Below the pieces are notes generated by a model, which was not told the origin of the DNA, searched no databases, and saw only the letters and a list, made by a program, of their open reading frames with translations. From Siphonodentalium dalli (lineage: Eukaryota; Mollusca; Scaphopoda; Gadilida; Siphonodentaliidae), in assembly GCA_032622095.1 (NCBI GenBank), contig CP136069.1, positions 9,936,036-10,000,035 of the forward strand: a stretch of 64,000 nucleotides of DNA. The letters are read 5' to 3'. How positions within the stretch are numbered: the stretch's first letter is position 1; the number at the start of each line of letters is the position of its first letter. The translations under genes and the position numbers were made by a program. Of this stretch, positions 12,644 through 23,658 are shown one piece after another.

Positions 12644-12782
12644 TTACAGGGCGAGTTGTTGCCGGATACGGTGTCATATGAGGCGAAGTGAGATAAATAT
12701 CGGGCGAGGCGCTAGCCGAGCCCGATATTAATCTCGCTGAGCCTCATATGTCACCGTAGCCGGCAACAACGAGCCCTGTAAC
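12644..12782. repeat. 139-bp hairpin (foldback)
   Basis: The arms run from TTACAGGGC at 12644 to GAGCCCTGTAA ending at 12782, folding at about 12713. They share GTTGCCGG, ATACGGTG, CATATGAGGC and ATATCGGGC with few mismatches. There is no coding content. It is probably a small non-autonomous foldback or MITE. Confidence 0.75.
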
Positions 12783-13187
12783 GATTTTATCATGTCACCC
12801 ACATATCATGTTTTCCGTGTGAGAATTTGAATTACTTAAATACGAAGTTGATTACCTGCCAGTAAGTAAATTTGTTGTCTATGGCTATTAACTTATGTAA
12901 CGTCACAGTGACGCGTCATGGGCGTTGAACGTCAACGCACTGAGTCAATGGCTAATCACCAGAAGCAGGACAACAAACTTGAGTTTGATAGTTAATTTAT
13001 GAGTGTTTAGAATTTCTCAAATATATCACATGCAGGTTTTGGTATATGGTACTATGTCTTTAAATTAACAGAACTTGATTTCCGACAGTTATCCCTTTTA
13101 TTGGCGCCAAAATACACCGAAAATATACCCGAGGCGGCAGAGTTCCATGAAAAACAAAATGGCGGACATCGACCCCATATGGGAACC

Positions 13188-13224
13188 TAGCCCGTCCCAT
13201 ATGGATTCCATATGGGACGGGCTA
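13188..13224. repeat. Perfect 18-bp palindrome with 1-nt centre
   Basis: TAGCCCGTCCCATATGGA is followed by T and then the exact reverse complement. The flank CCCCATATGGG at 13173 repeats part of the motif. Confidence 0.85.
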
Positions 13225-13766
13225 CAAAGATGACGACCCCATGTCTCCTGATATGCTTCTACCAACGGAGCGTCCTCATTGGTCGATCCAACCAGGTGAC
13301 ATGATAAACACCGATATGGATTTTGGAACGGGTAGATGTGTCCCATTGGCCGGTAATCTTTCGCTAAGGTGTTCTCACACATAAGTACACGAATTATATA
13401 TGAAATAGCAGTCAGCTATGAATTTATCTATTTCTTACAATAAATCATCCGCAAATCTCATTGAAACGTAGTCATTTAACCAACTTTTTGCTTCAGCACT
13501 TGGCTATAACTACGGAATGCCATTCGTTTCACTAACATATGCGTTCTCTCCAGTAAAGACAGATTATGATTAAGAGAGTGAGTAGATTGTTTAGATATTT
13601 CACTACGAGCGATTTAATTTTATATGACTTGTATTTACACGTATATGATACCATAATGTATGCATGTTTCGATACTAGACGAGATCGGCTCTATTCCCGA
13701 CAAGGGCGACAATCGGGACCACTTTTCAAGCTTGATCTGAATTGATGGACATCTCAATGTGCCATA

Positions 13767-14143
13767 CCGATCGATATATGGCCATTCCGATCGATACATG
13801 GCCATTCCGATCGATACATGGCCATTCCGATCGATACATGGCCATTCCGATCGTTTCATGGCCATTTCGATCGATACATGGCCATTCCGATCGATACATG
13901 GCCCTTCAGATCGATACATGGCCATTCCGATCGATACATGACCATTCCGATCGATACATGACCATTCCGATCGATACATGGCCATTCCGATCGATACATG
14001 ACCATTCCGATCGATATATGGCCATTCCGATCAATACATGGCCATTCCGATCGATACATGGCCATTCCGATCGATACATGGCCATTCCAATCGATACATG
14101 GCCATATCGATACATGGCCATTCCGATCGATACATGACCATAC
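13767..14143. repeat. 20-bp tandem array, about 19 copies
   Basis: The consensus unit is CGATCGATACATGGCCATTC. Each unit contains CGATCG (or ATCGAT) and TGGCCA palindromes, so single strands can pair within and between units. One unit near 14101 has lost about 4 bp. Frames are open on both strands because 60 bp returns to frame and the unit has no stop. I do not call these ORFs genes. Confidence 0.95.
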
Positions 14144-15149
14144 ATAAGAATTTGTTCACTGAAGCAAGCACCTTTGAAAACAAATGAACCCTAATATTGA
14201 GTCTGTGCCTCTTTAGCTATAACACACAATCACTGTGTATATCCGTCACCGGAAATAATGCAAGAATTTTGCCAATTTTGCCCTCTTGATAGTATGCCAC
14301 TGTTATAATTTTTTGGCATTTTCATTTATACTGCGTAATAATTTTGAAAAAGTCTCTCGCTGAATACGTTCGCTATTCAATGGCTTTGTGGGGATTATCG
14401 ACGATGAGTTGAAAATGTGGTAAAATCAGTGAAATACTGCCTAAGCCTCAACTTTCAGAAGTCAAACCACACGGGCATTGGTTACTGTCATGAAATATAC
14501 TAAAGAAAGAGACATACAATGACTACCGGTACCCACAGTACTATACTGAATTTTATTTAAGATAGAACAAAAACTGAAACGTGTTTGCCAAAAAGGCAAT
14601 GAAAAGAGGTCGCCGTTCAATAGTGACGTCATGTTTGACGTTACAGTTCTAAGAGAAGAACTGTTTGGTGGAAAATCATACCGCGCAGAGCTAGAAACTG
14701 GGGTATGATATAGCAGGTTGAACGTATGTCACTACAATTGCGACCAAAACAGAAACTGATTGTGGGACTCAGCTTCGCGTCGTCCTACAATCAGTTATTT
14801 TGTGATCAAATTCTACTGTACACGCCGATGCGCAATGTATGTATTTGTTATATATGGTATACTCTACAACTATTCAGAGGGATTTTATCTTCCTGATGTG
14901 TTCTGGTTTTTAACAATCACGATTTTTCGGTAAAACATAACGGCATATTGTGTAAACAAATGAAATTTTCCTGCACAATTTTCGGTGTCGGATATACACA
15001 GTGACAATGATTTTCAAGTATAAAGACGCTCTGATTTTATCCTTTGAACGGACATGGCGCATTTGAACCTCAAAAATCATGAACATTGTAGTGGGGATAA
15101 TATAGGTTGATCAATACACCAATATATAGAACATCATATGGATCTTAAA
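14144..15149. other. Intergenic, with one short hairpin
   Basis: No exon or repeat array is seen. A hairpin at 14754-14796 has arms AACTGATTGT(G)GGAC and GTCCTACAATCAGTT around a CG-rich loop. A 45-bp block near 15095-15140 (GGATAATATAGGTTGAT, ACATCATATGG) recurs at about 54206-54255. Confidence 0.45.
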
Positions 15150-15633
15150 GATACGAGCGGCGTTGGCGGTGGGTATGCTGTTAAAATATTCACCTCCGTC
15201 AAAACACCGCTATAAACAGAAAGAATAGTAAAATATAGACAGACCAATAAGAATTATGGCATAAACAGTATGTTATTGTCAAATGCTTGTCCTTTGTTAT
15301 GTAAACAAAAGCAAAAAACGTTACAGAACCTGGCTTTTGTTTAGATCCGGATATGGTAAACATAAAGAGCGTTATTTGTTACTGTGTTCCTTATATGGAA
15401 ATAATAAAGAGCGTTTATATAATTGATGTGTGATTAACCAATATAATTGCACTGTGTTATGTAAACATAATCAACACTTCTGTAACACGATCAGGCTCTT
15501 GTTTACGTACACCATCGTACATGTATGTTTGTCATAATATGAACAAAACTATATATATTTTAATATTCCTTCCGTTGATGGCGATTTGAACACCTATGAA
15601 CATTTCTGCAACGAAAGCCGCCCGTGCCTTTAA
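15150..15633 (+). mobile_element. Non-autonomous element, copy A (partner at 47.07-47.61 kb)
   Basis: It is about 75-80% alike to 47069-47612 in the same orientation. Shared blocks are GCTGTTAAAATATTCACCTC, ATAAACAGAAAGAATAGTA, TTATGTAAACAAAAGCAAAA, GATATGGAAATAATAAAGAG, GTTGATGGCGATTTGAACA and TTTCTGCAACGAA. The ends are short inverted repeats of ACGGGCGG-type sequence. The motif ATAAAGAGCGTT occurs twice. There is no ORF. Confidence 0.75.
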
Positions 15634-15919
15634 CAGACGTGTTTATGGTCACATCTAGATAGAGCTACATGTAATACTTGCTCATGTTAGCAACACAATG
15701 TGAAATGTGGAGTGTTATCACTTCAATTCCATGTTATCCATCTTAATTGCAAGCTGTTTTGAAATATCAATTTCTGGTGAGGGGATGGAAACAGTAATCG
15801 AATTATCACATCGATGACTCAAAAATTGCTTTTTAACTGTAAACAAACAGGCGAAAAGGTCAACGAGGAACCGCAACAGCCGTTGTACTTTTAGGAATAG
15901 GTTCAGGCGTGTATGAATT

Positions 15920-16114
15920 ATGGCCGTTAAAAGTGAGGAGGTATTCCAACAAGTGAACTCCCTTGTAACTTACTATATCAATAGCGACGCGTTTGTTAAA
16001 GTGGAGAATTTATATATTTTTTATCGACATGCCTATGTGGCTAAATCCCTATATAGAAAGATATACAAATGGGGCTTCGATGTCAAAAAGCATTATCCCA
16101 ACCGATTTCATTAG
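15920..16114 (+). CDS. Small ORF of unknown status
   Basis: A 64-codon ORF begins ATGGCCGTTAAA and encodes a lysine- and tyrosine-rich peptide ending KKHYPNRFH. There is no recognised domain, signal peptide or membrane segment. It lies between a MITE copy and the 42-bp satellite. It could be a small gene, a first exon or chance. The start is the first ATG, with a weak context. Confidence 0.15.
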   Translation: MAVKSEEVFQQVNSLVTYYINSDAFVKVENLYIFYRHAYVAKSLYRKIYKWGFDVKKHYPNRFH

Positions 16115-16365
16115 CTGGTTTACGTTGAAGGAAGCTAAAGATCATGGTGAAATCTATATTTGAAATTCAATGTGTGGTGATTGAGGGTGCAAACAAGATA
16201 GAGTAACCATTTTTCTTATAGGCACGCTATTGTTATGCTCTGAGGGTTTCCATGCGGATTTCTGTTATAATAATAATGCCCTTAGAAATGTCTCGCAGAT
16301 ATATATGTTAAGAAAAACCTAATCTATATACAATTTATGGTAAGAGAAACACAATCTGTCACAAA

Positions 16366-18722
16366 TTAGAATAAATTCATTCTCATGTGATATATCCATA
16401 AACAATGTTAGAATAAATTCAGTCTAAGATGATATATCAATCCACAATGTTATAATAAATTCAGTCTAATATGATATATCCATCCACAATGTAAGAATAA
16501 ATTCAGTCTAATATGATATATCCATCCACAATGTAAGAATAAATTCAGTCTAATATGATATATCCATCCACAATGTAAGAATAAATTCAGTCTAAGGTGA
16601 TATATCCATCCACAATGTTAGAATAAATTCAGTCTAAGGTGATATATCCACCCACAATGTTAGAATCAATTCAGTCTAATGTGATATATCCATCCACAGT
16701 GTTAGAATAAATTCAGTCTAATGTGATATATCCATCCACAATGTAATAATAAATTCAGTTTAATGTGATATATTCATCCACAATGTTAGAATAAATTCAG
16801 TATAATGTGATATATTCATCCACAGTGTTAGAATAAATTCAGTCTAAGTTGATATATTCATCCACAATGTTAGAATAAATTCAGTCTAATGTGATATATC
16901 CATCCACAATGTAAGAATAAATTCAGTCTAATGTGATATATCCACACACAATGTTAGAATAAATTCAGTCTAAGGTGATATATCCACCCACAATGTTAGA
17001 ATAAATTCAGTCTAATGTGATATATCCATCTACAGTGTTAGAATAAATTCAGTCTAAGGTGATATATTCATTCATAATGTTAGAATAAATTCAGTCTAAG
17101 GTGATATATCCATACACAATGTTCGAATAAATTCAGTCTAATGTCATACATCCATACGCAATGTTAGAATAAATTCAGTCTAAGTTGATATATTCTTCCA
17201 CAATGTTAGAATAAATTCAGTCTAAGGTGATATATTCATCCACAATGTTAGAATAAATTCAGCCTAAGGTGATATATTCATCCACATTGTTAGAACAAAT
17301 TCAGTCTAATGTGATATATTCATCCACAATGTTAGAATAAATTCAGTCTAAGTTGATATATTCATCCACAATGTTAGAATACATTTAGTCTAAGGTGATA
17401 TAGTCATCCACACTGTTAGAATAAATTCAGTCTAATGTGATATATCCATCCACAGTGTTAGAATAAATTCAGTTTAAGGTGATATATCATACACAATGTT
17501 ACAATAAATTCAGTCTAATGTGATATATCCATCCACAATGTTATAATAAATTCAGTCTAGGATGATATATCCATCCACAATGTTAGAATAAATTCAGTCT
17601 AATGTGATATATTCATCCACAGTGTTAGAATAAATTCAGTCTAAGTTGATATATTCATCCACAATGTTAGAATAAATTCAGTCTAATGTGATATATCCAT
17701 CCACAATGTAATAATAAACTCAGTTTAATGTGATATATCCATCCACAATGTTTGAATAAATTCAGTCTAATGTGATATATCCATCCACAGTGTTAGAATA
17801 AATTCAGTCTAATGTGATATATCCATCCACAATGTTATAATAAATTAAGTCTAAGGTGATATATCCATCCACAATGTAATAATAAATTCAGTTTGATGTG
17901 ATATATCCATCCACAATGTTAGAATAAATTCAGTCCAATGTGATATATCCATCCACAGTGTTAGAATAAATTCAGTCTAATGTGATATATCCATCCACAG
18001 TGTTAGAATAAATTCAGTTTAATGTGATAGATCCATCCACAATGTTAGAATAAATTCAGTCTAATGTGATATATCCATCCACAATGTTAGAATAAATTCA
18101 GTCTAATGTGATATATCCATCCACAGTGTTAGAATAAATTCAGTCTAATGTGATAGATCCATCCACAATGTTAGAATAAATTCAGTCTAATGTGATACAT
18201 CCATCCACAATGTTAGAATACATTCAGTCTAATGTGATATATCCATCCACAGTGTTAGAATAAATTCAGTCTAAGATGATATATCCATCCACAATGTTAG
18301 AATAAATTCAGTCTAATGTGATATATTCATCCACAGTGTTAGAATAAATTCAGTCTAAGTTGATATATTCATCCACAATGTTAGAATAAATTTAGTCTAA
18401 GGTGATATATTCATCCACACTGTTAGAATAAATTCAGTCTAATGTGATATATCCATCCACAGTGTTAGAATAAATTCAGTTTAAGGTGATATATCATACA
18501 CACTGTTACAATAAATTCAGTCTAATGTGATATATCCATACACAATGTTACAATAAATTCAGTCTAATGTGATATATCCATACACAATGTTAGAATAAAT
18601 TCAGTCTAAGGTGATATATCCATACACAATGTTAGAATAAATTCAGAATGGTTCAGTCTAAGGTGATATATCCATCCACAATGTTAGAATACATTCAGTC
18701 TAAGGTGATATATCCATTCACA
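16366..18722. repeat. 42-bp satellite, about 56 copies
   Basis: The unit is built on GTTAGAATAAATTCAG, TCTAATGTGATATATCC and ATCCACAAT, and the period is exactly 42. Variants alternate (AAGGTGATATATTC, ACAGTGTTAG). A 41-bp unit with TATCATACACA occurs near 17480 and 18490, inside two blocks that match unit by unit. This shows a duplication with a period of about 1007 bp (24 units). The last unit runs into a candidate exon. Confidence 0.95.
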
Positions 18723-18807
18723 ATGTTTCTGATGATATTTTCTTTCTCTTTGATGACTTCCTTCATCTGTTGGCTTATTTCCTTGATTCGGTCCTGCGCT
18801 TTTCCCT
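18722..18807 (-). CDS. Candidate coding exon with coiled-coil character
   Basis: On the minus strand the acceptor is a T-rich tract ending TTTTAG at 18808. The exon reads (AG)GKAQDRIKEISQQMKEVIKE and then KENIIRNI, a charged heptad-like helix typical of coiled coils. The donor GTGAAT starts at 18721, inside the first unit of the 42-bp satellite, so the satellite would begin right at the 5' splice site of the next intron. The exon begins with two bases of a split codon and ends in phase 0. It may belong to the same minus-strand gene as 30108-30337 and 32430-32529, but the phase would require another exon between them. The protein is unidentified. Confidence 0.4.
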
Positions 18808-18911
18808 CTAAAAATTAAAAGATTGTCAACAAATTAATATCGTAACGCGAAAAAGGATCAGAATCACAAACATTACTAACTGCGAGCGAACCTGTTTACA
18901 AACAGGAAAAC

Positions 18912-18950
18912 TGACGATTCATTAGGACGACGGACAGATGATGCATTACG
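18912..18950 (+). repeat. Orphan unit of the 24-bp minisatellite
   Basis: GACGATTCATTAGGACGACG and GACAGATGATGCATTA match the array at 22810-23500 but stand alone, 3.9 kb upstream of it. Confidence 0.7.
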
Positions 18951-19039
18951 CCACTAGGTGGTGTAGGCTGTTTTTCAGTTTTTGATAATCTATGGAGCAG
19001 TGAGCGAATATATTGTTGGAGAATAGGTTTTTGTACCTT

Positions 19040-20025
19040 GCTCATTCGTACCGATAGAATCACGTAAATGCTGAAATTGTAAAGTTAACGCCACCGTAAA
19101 TAATATGTTCTTGAAAATATAACTCAAAGATATGTGCCAAGACAACCCCAGGGACATAACTTTCAACCCGGGAAGAAAACAGACAATCTCTAAGTCGCGG
19201 GGGCCGCTCGATTACCACACATATCAGCGCCACTGTCGGCTACATCTAGATTGCAAAGTACTGGACATCAAAACAGATTAGCGGACATCCATGCGGTACC
19301 CATGTCCGACACATACATAGGAGGATAATTGGGAAGTAAACAGAACGATTTTGGGATTAGCGAGACCAGATACTTCGCCAGGAAAAGCCACTGAAACCTA
19401 ACGCAGCGTGATGGATAGGAAGAAGGGTCTAAAGAGCACACAGGAAAACTACCCCGCCTGGTTAGCCTAGGAACGCCCCAATTAACGTACCATGAAATGC
19501 GAACCGAGCCGGAATAATACCGTCCCTGTATTTGAACGCGGACCAATCGAGACCCGACAACCAATTCTAACCGACTACCCAGCAGTTACAAAGAATTCTC
19601 GGACGCCAAGAAGACAGCTAGGATCTCTAGCCGGAAGCATGGATAGGAATGCAAGGTAATACATTATGATCTTGCATTCCTAACAACACACCACTGATGC
19701 GCCGACGGAAGAAGAAGAGCAGACGACAGGAAGATAAACTCAACCGGAACTCAACCGAGTAGACGGCAAGCAGACACGCCCAACCTATGAAGACGGGAGA
19801 AGACCCTAAACCGAGCAGACGACAGGAAGACAAACTCAACTAGGAGGAACCCAGATGCCGAAGATTGAACATTATTGACTTTGTTATAATTAAATAATCA
19901 AACCGTTCTTATAGTCTTAAGAGTTATATGTACCCGTATTGGCACACATACCGATAGAGTCAGGACAGGCTGAAATTGTAAACTTAAAGTCACCGGTGTA
20001 ATAATATGTTCTTGAAAATACAAAT
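19040..20025. repeat. Segment flanked by an 80-bp direct repeat
   Basis: ACCGATAGA-TCA, GCTGAAATTGTAAA and AATATGTTCTTGAAAATA occur in the same order at about 19045-19120 and 19950-20022. The GC-richer block between (19130-19870) has no recognisable ORF: the 98- and 70-codon frames on the minus strand are not recognised. It could be an insertion between repeat copies or a degenerate tandem duplication. Confidence 0.45.
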
Positions 20026-20769
20026 AATCTGATCGCCTGAAAATAAATAATGTATAACACATTGGGAACCCCTGGTGTAGTGAAGTGAATTATGTGTAAT
20101 TTTAATTGGAGCGCGCATGTCTGTTCTGTTGCAGACTTGGATTAACCGCCATCTTTTATTTTCTGGTCATCAAGTCAAAATTGTATCGTATACACAATGT
20201 GTTTGTACCGATGGATGTATCGCGACTCGACTCGTTTTCGTGGTCATATAGGCCCTATATAACCTATGATCACGAACACGAGCAGTGTCGCGATATCTGA
20301 TAGAATTCCAGGAATTGTACATTCACTTCCAATAGTATAGATTCACTGGAATCTGCCGCGGAAATCCCAAAATTGTAAGCTTCTTTCATTTTCAATAGGA
20401 TTTTCCACTTTCACTTTTCACTTTTACCACGCAAAGCGACCTTAGTTGACACATATATATGGCACACTGGCTGAGTCCATGACAAATAGTTTATGTAGAA
20501 TGCTTCTTTCGTTTAATTAAAGCTCACCTCGTTAAAACGCATGTCAATCGTATTTGTTTACAAATTGCATTGGGTGCGACGATTTGCAGTAGGTCCCGAT
20601 TTGTGGAGGTCACTTTGCGGAAGTCCCCGAATTCGCGGAGGTCCCCTAAAATGGGCGATATATATAGATTTTAATGAGGGAACGGGTGCGAAAATGTCAA
20701 TTGATACGCATCTTAAACAAATAACGACACGATCATCATAATAGAGGTCTGTTCTATCAATTTATTTTT
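20026..20769. other. No recognisable gene
   Basis: Only short ORFs without splice context. TTTTCACTTTTCAC and GGAGGTC near-repeats are present around 20400-20650. Confidence 0.35.
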
Positions 20770-20844
20770 GATTTGCACCAAGTGAACTCGGCGCATATAT
20801 AATTGAATCAATTATATATGCGCCGAGTTCACTTGGTGCAAATC
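20770..20844. repeat. Perfect 37-bp inverted repeat, 1-nt spacer
   Basis: GATTTGCACCAAGTGAACTC begins the left arm. The right arm is its exact reverse complement around a single A near 20807, with no mismatch over 74 paired bases. Confidence 0.95.
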
Positions 20845-21034
20845 AAACGGCGATAAATATTCTCGTGTACCTGACGGACTCCGTAAAGTTGTGAATAAGA
20901 TGAATATTTATTAGATGTTATTTAACAAGTCATTAGTTAGCGCCTATATTAGCGCTAACTTATGAATAATATTTTATATTATAATTATATTATAATTTAT
21001 ATTTATGGCTAATAATATGATCTTGGTGGCGTTA

Positions 21035-21259
21035 CCATTTCTGACTATGGTTTTCTTGTTAAGCTAGCCACACATGCTTGCGTATGCGTATGGTGCGTTG
21101 CGTTATTTTTATCGCATGCGATTGTCGGATGGAAAATGCCCGTGCATTTCTACTTGATTTTCCATCCGACAATCGCATGCGATAACAATAACGCAACGCA
21201 CCATACGCATACGCAAACATGTGTGGCTAGCTTAACAAGAAAACCATAGTCAGAAATGG
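21035..21259. mobile_element. 225-bp foldback with about 103-bp arms
   Basis: The left arm starts CCATTTCTGACTATGG and the right arm ends CCATAGTCAGAAATGG, with a 19-nt loop and only a few mismatches. Internal blocks include AAGCTAGCCACACATG and CGCATGCGATTGTCGG. A diverged piece of the arm (CGCATACGCAAGCATGTGTG) sits at about 22785-22808, just before the 24-bp array. Confidence 0.9.
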
Positions 21260-21569
21260 AAACTGAATTGGTTATAAATGACCGTTACTGTTTAGTGCTC
21301 AGACAATCCCAACTGAAGGTGACGCTATTCTCATTGAATTTCCGAACTTCATCTTGGGTCTTTACTGCTCATCAAGACTAAACTAAAATACTAATTGTAT
21401 ACTGTTATCGCTTACAAATAGATGAACTTAAATAATGTGATGCATTCAGATGCATTGGGAAATGACATTCTTCAATGTCTTCAAAGTTCAAACTAAACGT
21501 AAAACCAAGAATAAAATCTGACTGAGACTATACTGCAGACTCATGCACAAATGTACATATGGTTGAGTT

Positions 21570-21965
21570 CTAATCATGCAAAATGTGTTTACGGATGGAA
21601 CAAGGCCGGTAACTCTGGTATGAATGGACAGGGGAAACCTGTGATATGCAGTAATACATGTATGTGCATACATCCTTCCTCTATCATTCTGGTCTATCAC
21701 CACAAAATTCGACAACCGACACTTCAACTTATATTGCAAAAAACATTGTACGGACTGAATTGCATGAAGTCGAACAGCGCCCATGACGCTGGTAGGCATT
21801 GGTGCTCACAACCCGTGATTATTATGCATATTCGTTCCCCATTTCTGGTCCTTCAGCATGCCATAGAGCATCAAAATATGACAATCGACTCTTGCGTTAT
21901 AATGCAAAATGTTTGTACGGACGCACGGATGGCTCGAGACGTCAGCCATATACCCGCCGACTAAT
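21570..21965. repeat. Three diverged copies of a 160-bp unit
   Basis: Blocks ATGCAAAATGTGTTTACGGA (21577), TTGCAAAAAACATTGTACGG (21735) and ATGCAAAATGTTTGTACGGA (21901) are about 160 bp apart, each preceded by TCTGGTC and GACAATCGACTCTT-like sequence. A 137-codon ORF crosses them in one frame, but nothing in it is recognisable. Confidence 0.5.
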
Positions 21966-22429
21966 ATCGGGGGTATAATAACCATATATCTATGTGAATA
22001 CCTAACCAAAAACAATTCCCCTCTCCCACCCCACCCCGGTGGATAAGCCTAAAGAGTTCTTTGGTCATGCATAAATAATTGTAGAACCCCTGACCTGTTT
22101 ACCACTATTTACACTGATCAGTGTTCTCTGTCAGACACAACACACTCGATATATTAATTAAGGCTATAATGGGGTCTATGGCGATTTGTGACATAAAGTG
22201 TACATACACTATATGCTTTATTATTGTTGTTAGATACTGAAAACACCAGGAAAAACATGGAAATCGTTTATTTTTCGTTTTTATGATCTGTGTTTACCAA
22301 TTAAGCATGTTATTGCTTGAGTCTTAATTTTACACAGCAAGAGTTTGCACCAAAAAGGATAGTGGAATGGGATTGAAAGGCAGTTAACACTGTTATTGAA
22401 GAACGGCTAAAAAAAACTCTGAAATTTTG

Positions 22430-22660
22430 ATAAAAACATGAGAAAGGGGGTGAGTCCCCAAAATTTGGATGAAAATAAATGCACAAATGGGGTGGTGGGT
22501 CCCTCGGGGTCGGGACAAAAAAACTTGTTGGGCCCTGTATGTGCAATTTTTTTCCAGACCCCCCTGAGAATTAAGATCGTTTATTTCTTAACCTCCTATG
22601 GTAATGATACACAGCAACAATCACTAACAATTCCCTCTCCTGTAAATCCATGGTGAAGTG
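22430..22660 (+). repeat. Possible dispersed repeat with GGGTCGGGAC block
   Basis: The GC-rich run GGTCCCTCGGGGTCGGGAC, then TTGTTGGGCCCTG and CCAGACCCCCCTGAGAA, stands out from its AT-rich surroundings. I recall similar blocks from bivalve intron repeats but cannot verify it. No second copy was found in the window. Confidence 0.25.
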
Positions 22661-22809
22661 ACTGAAACGATCACTATCGGACAACGTTCGCATGACCCCA
22701 ACGGAACGATAACTCAAACATGTGTGGGTACTTTCGCACGACGAACGGATCCGATGAACGGATCCGATTATTTTCGCTAACGCATACGCAAGCATGTGTG
22801 GATAGCTTT

Positions 22810-23500
22810 AGGACGACGGACAGACGATTTATTAGGACGACGGACAGACGATTCATTAGGACGACGGACAGACGATTCATTAGGACGACGGACAGACGAT
22901 TCATTAGGACGACGGACAGACGATTCATTAGGACGACGGACAGACGATTCATTAGGACGACGGACAGACGATTCATTAGGACGACGGACAGACGATTCAT
23001 TAGGACGACGGACAGACGATTCATTAGGACGACGGACAGACGATTCATTAGGACGACGGACAGACGATTCATTAGGACGACGGACGGATGATTCATTGGG
23101 ACGACGGACAGACGATTCATTAGGACGACGGTCAGACGATTCATTAGGACAGACGATTCATTAGGACGACGGACAGATGATTCATTAGGACGACGGACAG
23201 ACGATTCATTAGGACGACGGACAGACGATTCATTAGGACGACGGACAGACGATTCATTAGGACGACGGACAGACGATTCATTAGGACGACGGACGGATGA
23301 TTCATTGGGACGACGGACGGACGATTCATTAGGACGACGGTCAGACGATTCATTAGGACGACGGACAGACGATTCATTAGGACGACGGACAGACGATTCA
23401 TTAGGACGACGGACAGACGATTCATTAGGATGACGGACGGATGATTCATTAGGACGACGGTCAGACGATTCATTAGGACGACGGTCAGACGATTCATTAT
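22810..23500. repeat. 24-bp minisatellite, about 28 copies
   Basis: The consensus is GGACGACGGACAGACGATTC followed by ATTA. The 24-bp period equals 8 codons, so long ORFs of repeating RTTDRRFI or GRRTDDSL arise on both strands. One unit near 23148 lacks 7 bp and breaks the frame. Variants GGACGGATGATTCATTGGG mark two duplicated sub-blocks (about 23078 and 23291). Confidence 0.95.
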
Positions 23501-23532
23501 GTTGTGTGTCAAATTACAAGTTCTTAGAAACA

Positions 23533-23658
23533 ATGGCGTCGACATTAGCTACGCATGCGTGTAACTTACACTTGGCTGTAAAGGTCGCGAGCTTTTACGA
23601 CGATAAACCTATACACGTTTTAGATATAGACCCAACGTCTAGCGAATCTTGTGCATAG
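23533..23658 (+). CDS. Small ORF or possible first exon
   Basis: A 41-codon ORF (MASTLATHACNLHLAVKVAS...) starts with ATG in the context AACAATGG, immediately after the 24-bp array, and ends at TAG. A weak donor (GGCTGTAAAG) could truncate it. The opposite strand is open here too (23595-23867), so coding status is uncertain. It is not recognised. Confidence 0.2.
   Translation: MASTLATHACNLHLAVKVASFYDDKPIHVLDIDPTSSESCA

Noticed and set aside
13098-13382. Minus-strand ORF of 94 codons
   Set aside because: It crosses the 37-bp palindrome and shows no splice signals; the peptide is not recognised.
13742-14145. ORFs MAIPIDTWPFRS... and the minus-strand MAMYRSEWPC...
   Set aside because: A 20-bp tandem repeat with no stop in any phase of the unit produces them on both strands.
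16366-18722. CRISPR-like regular repeats
   Set aside because: Units are directly adjacent without unique spacers, and the sequence is animal-like. The same holds for the 24-, 20- and 52-bp arrays.
19268-19839. Two minus-strand ORFs of 98 and 70 codons
   Set aside because: No family recognised, no splice context, and the block is flanked by direct repeats; they are likely chance frames in a GC-richer insert.
21551-21964. 137-codon ORF
   Set aside because: It spans three diverged 160-bp repeats whose frame is not conserved between copies.
22674-23545. Repeat ORFs RTTDRRFI, GRRTDDSL and RLSVVLMN
   Set aside because: A 24-bp minisatellite divisible by three; all are by-products.
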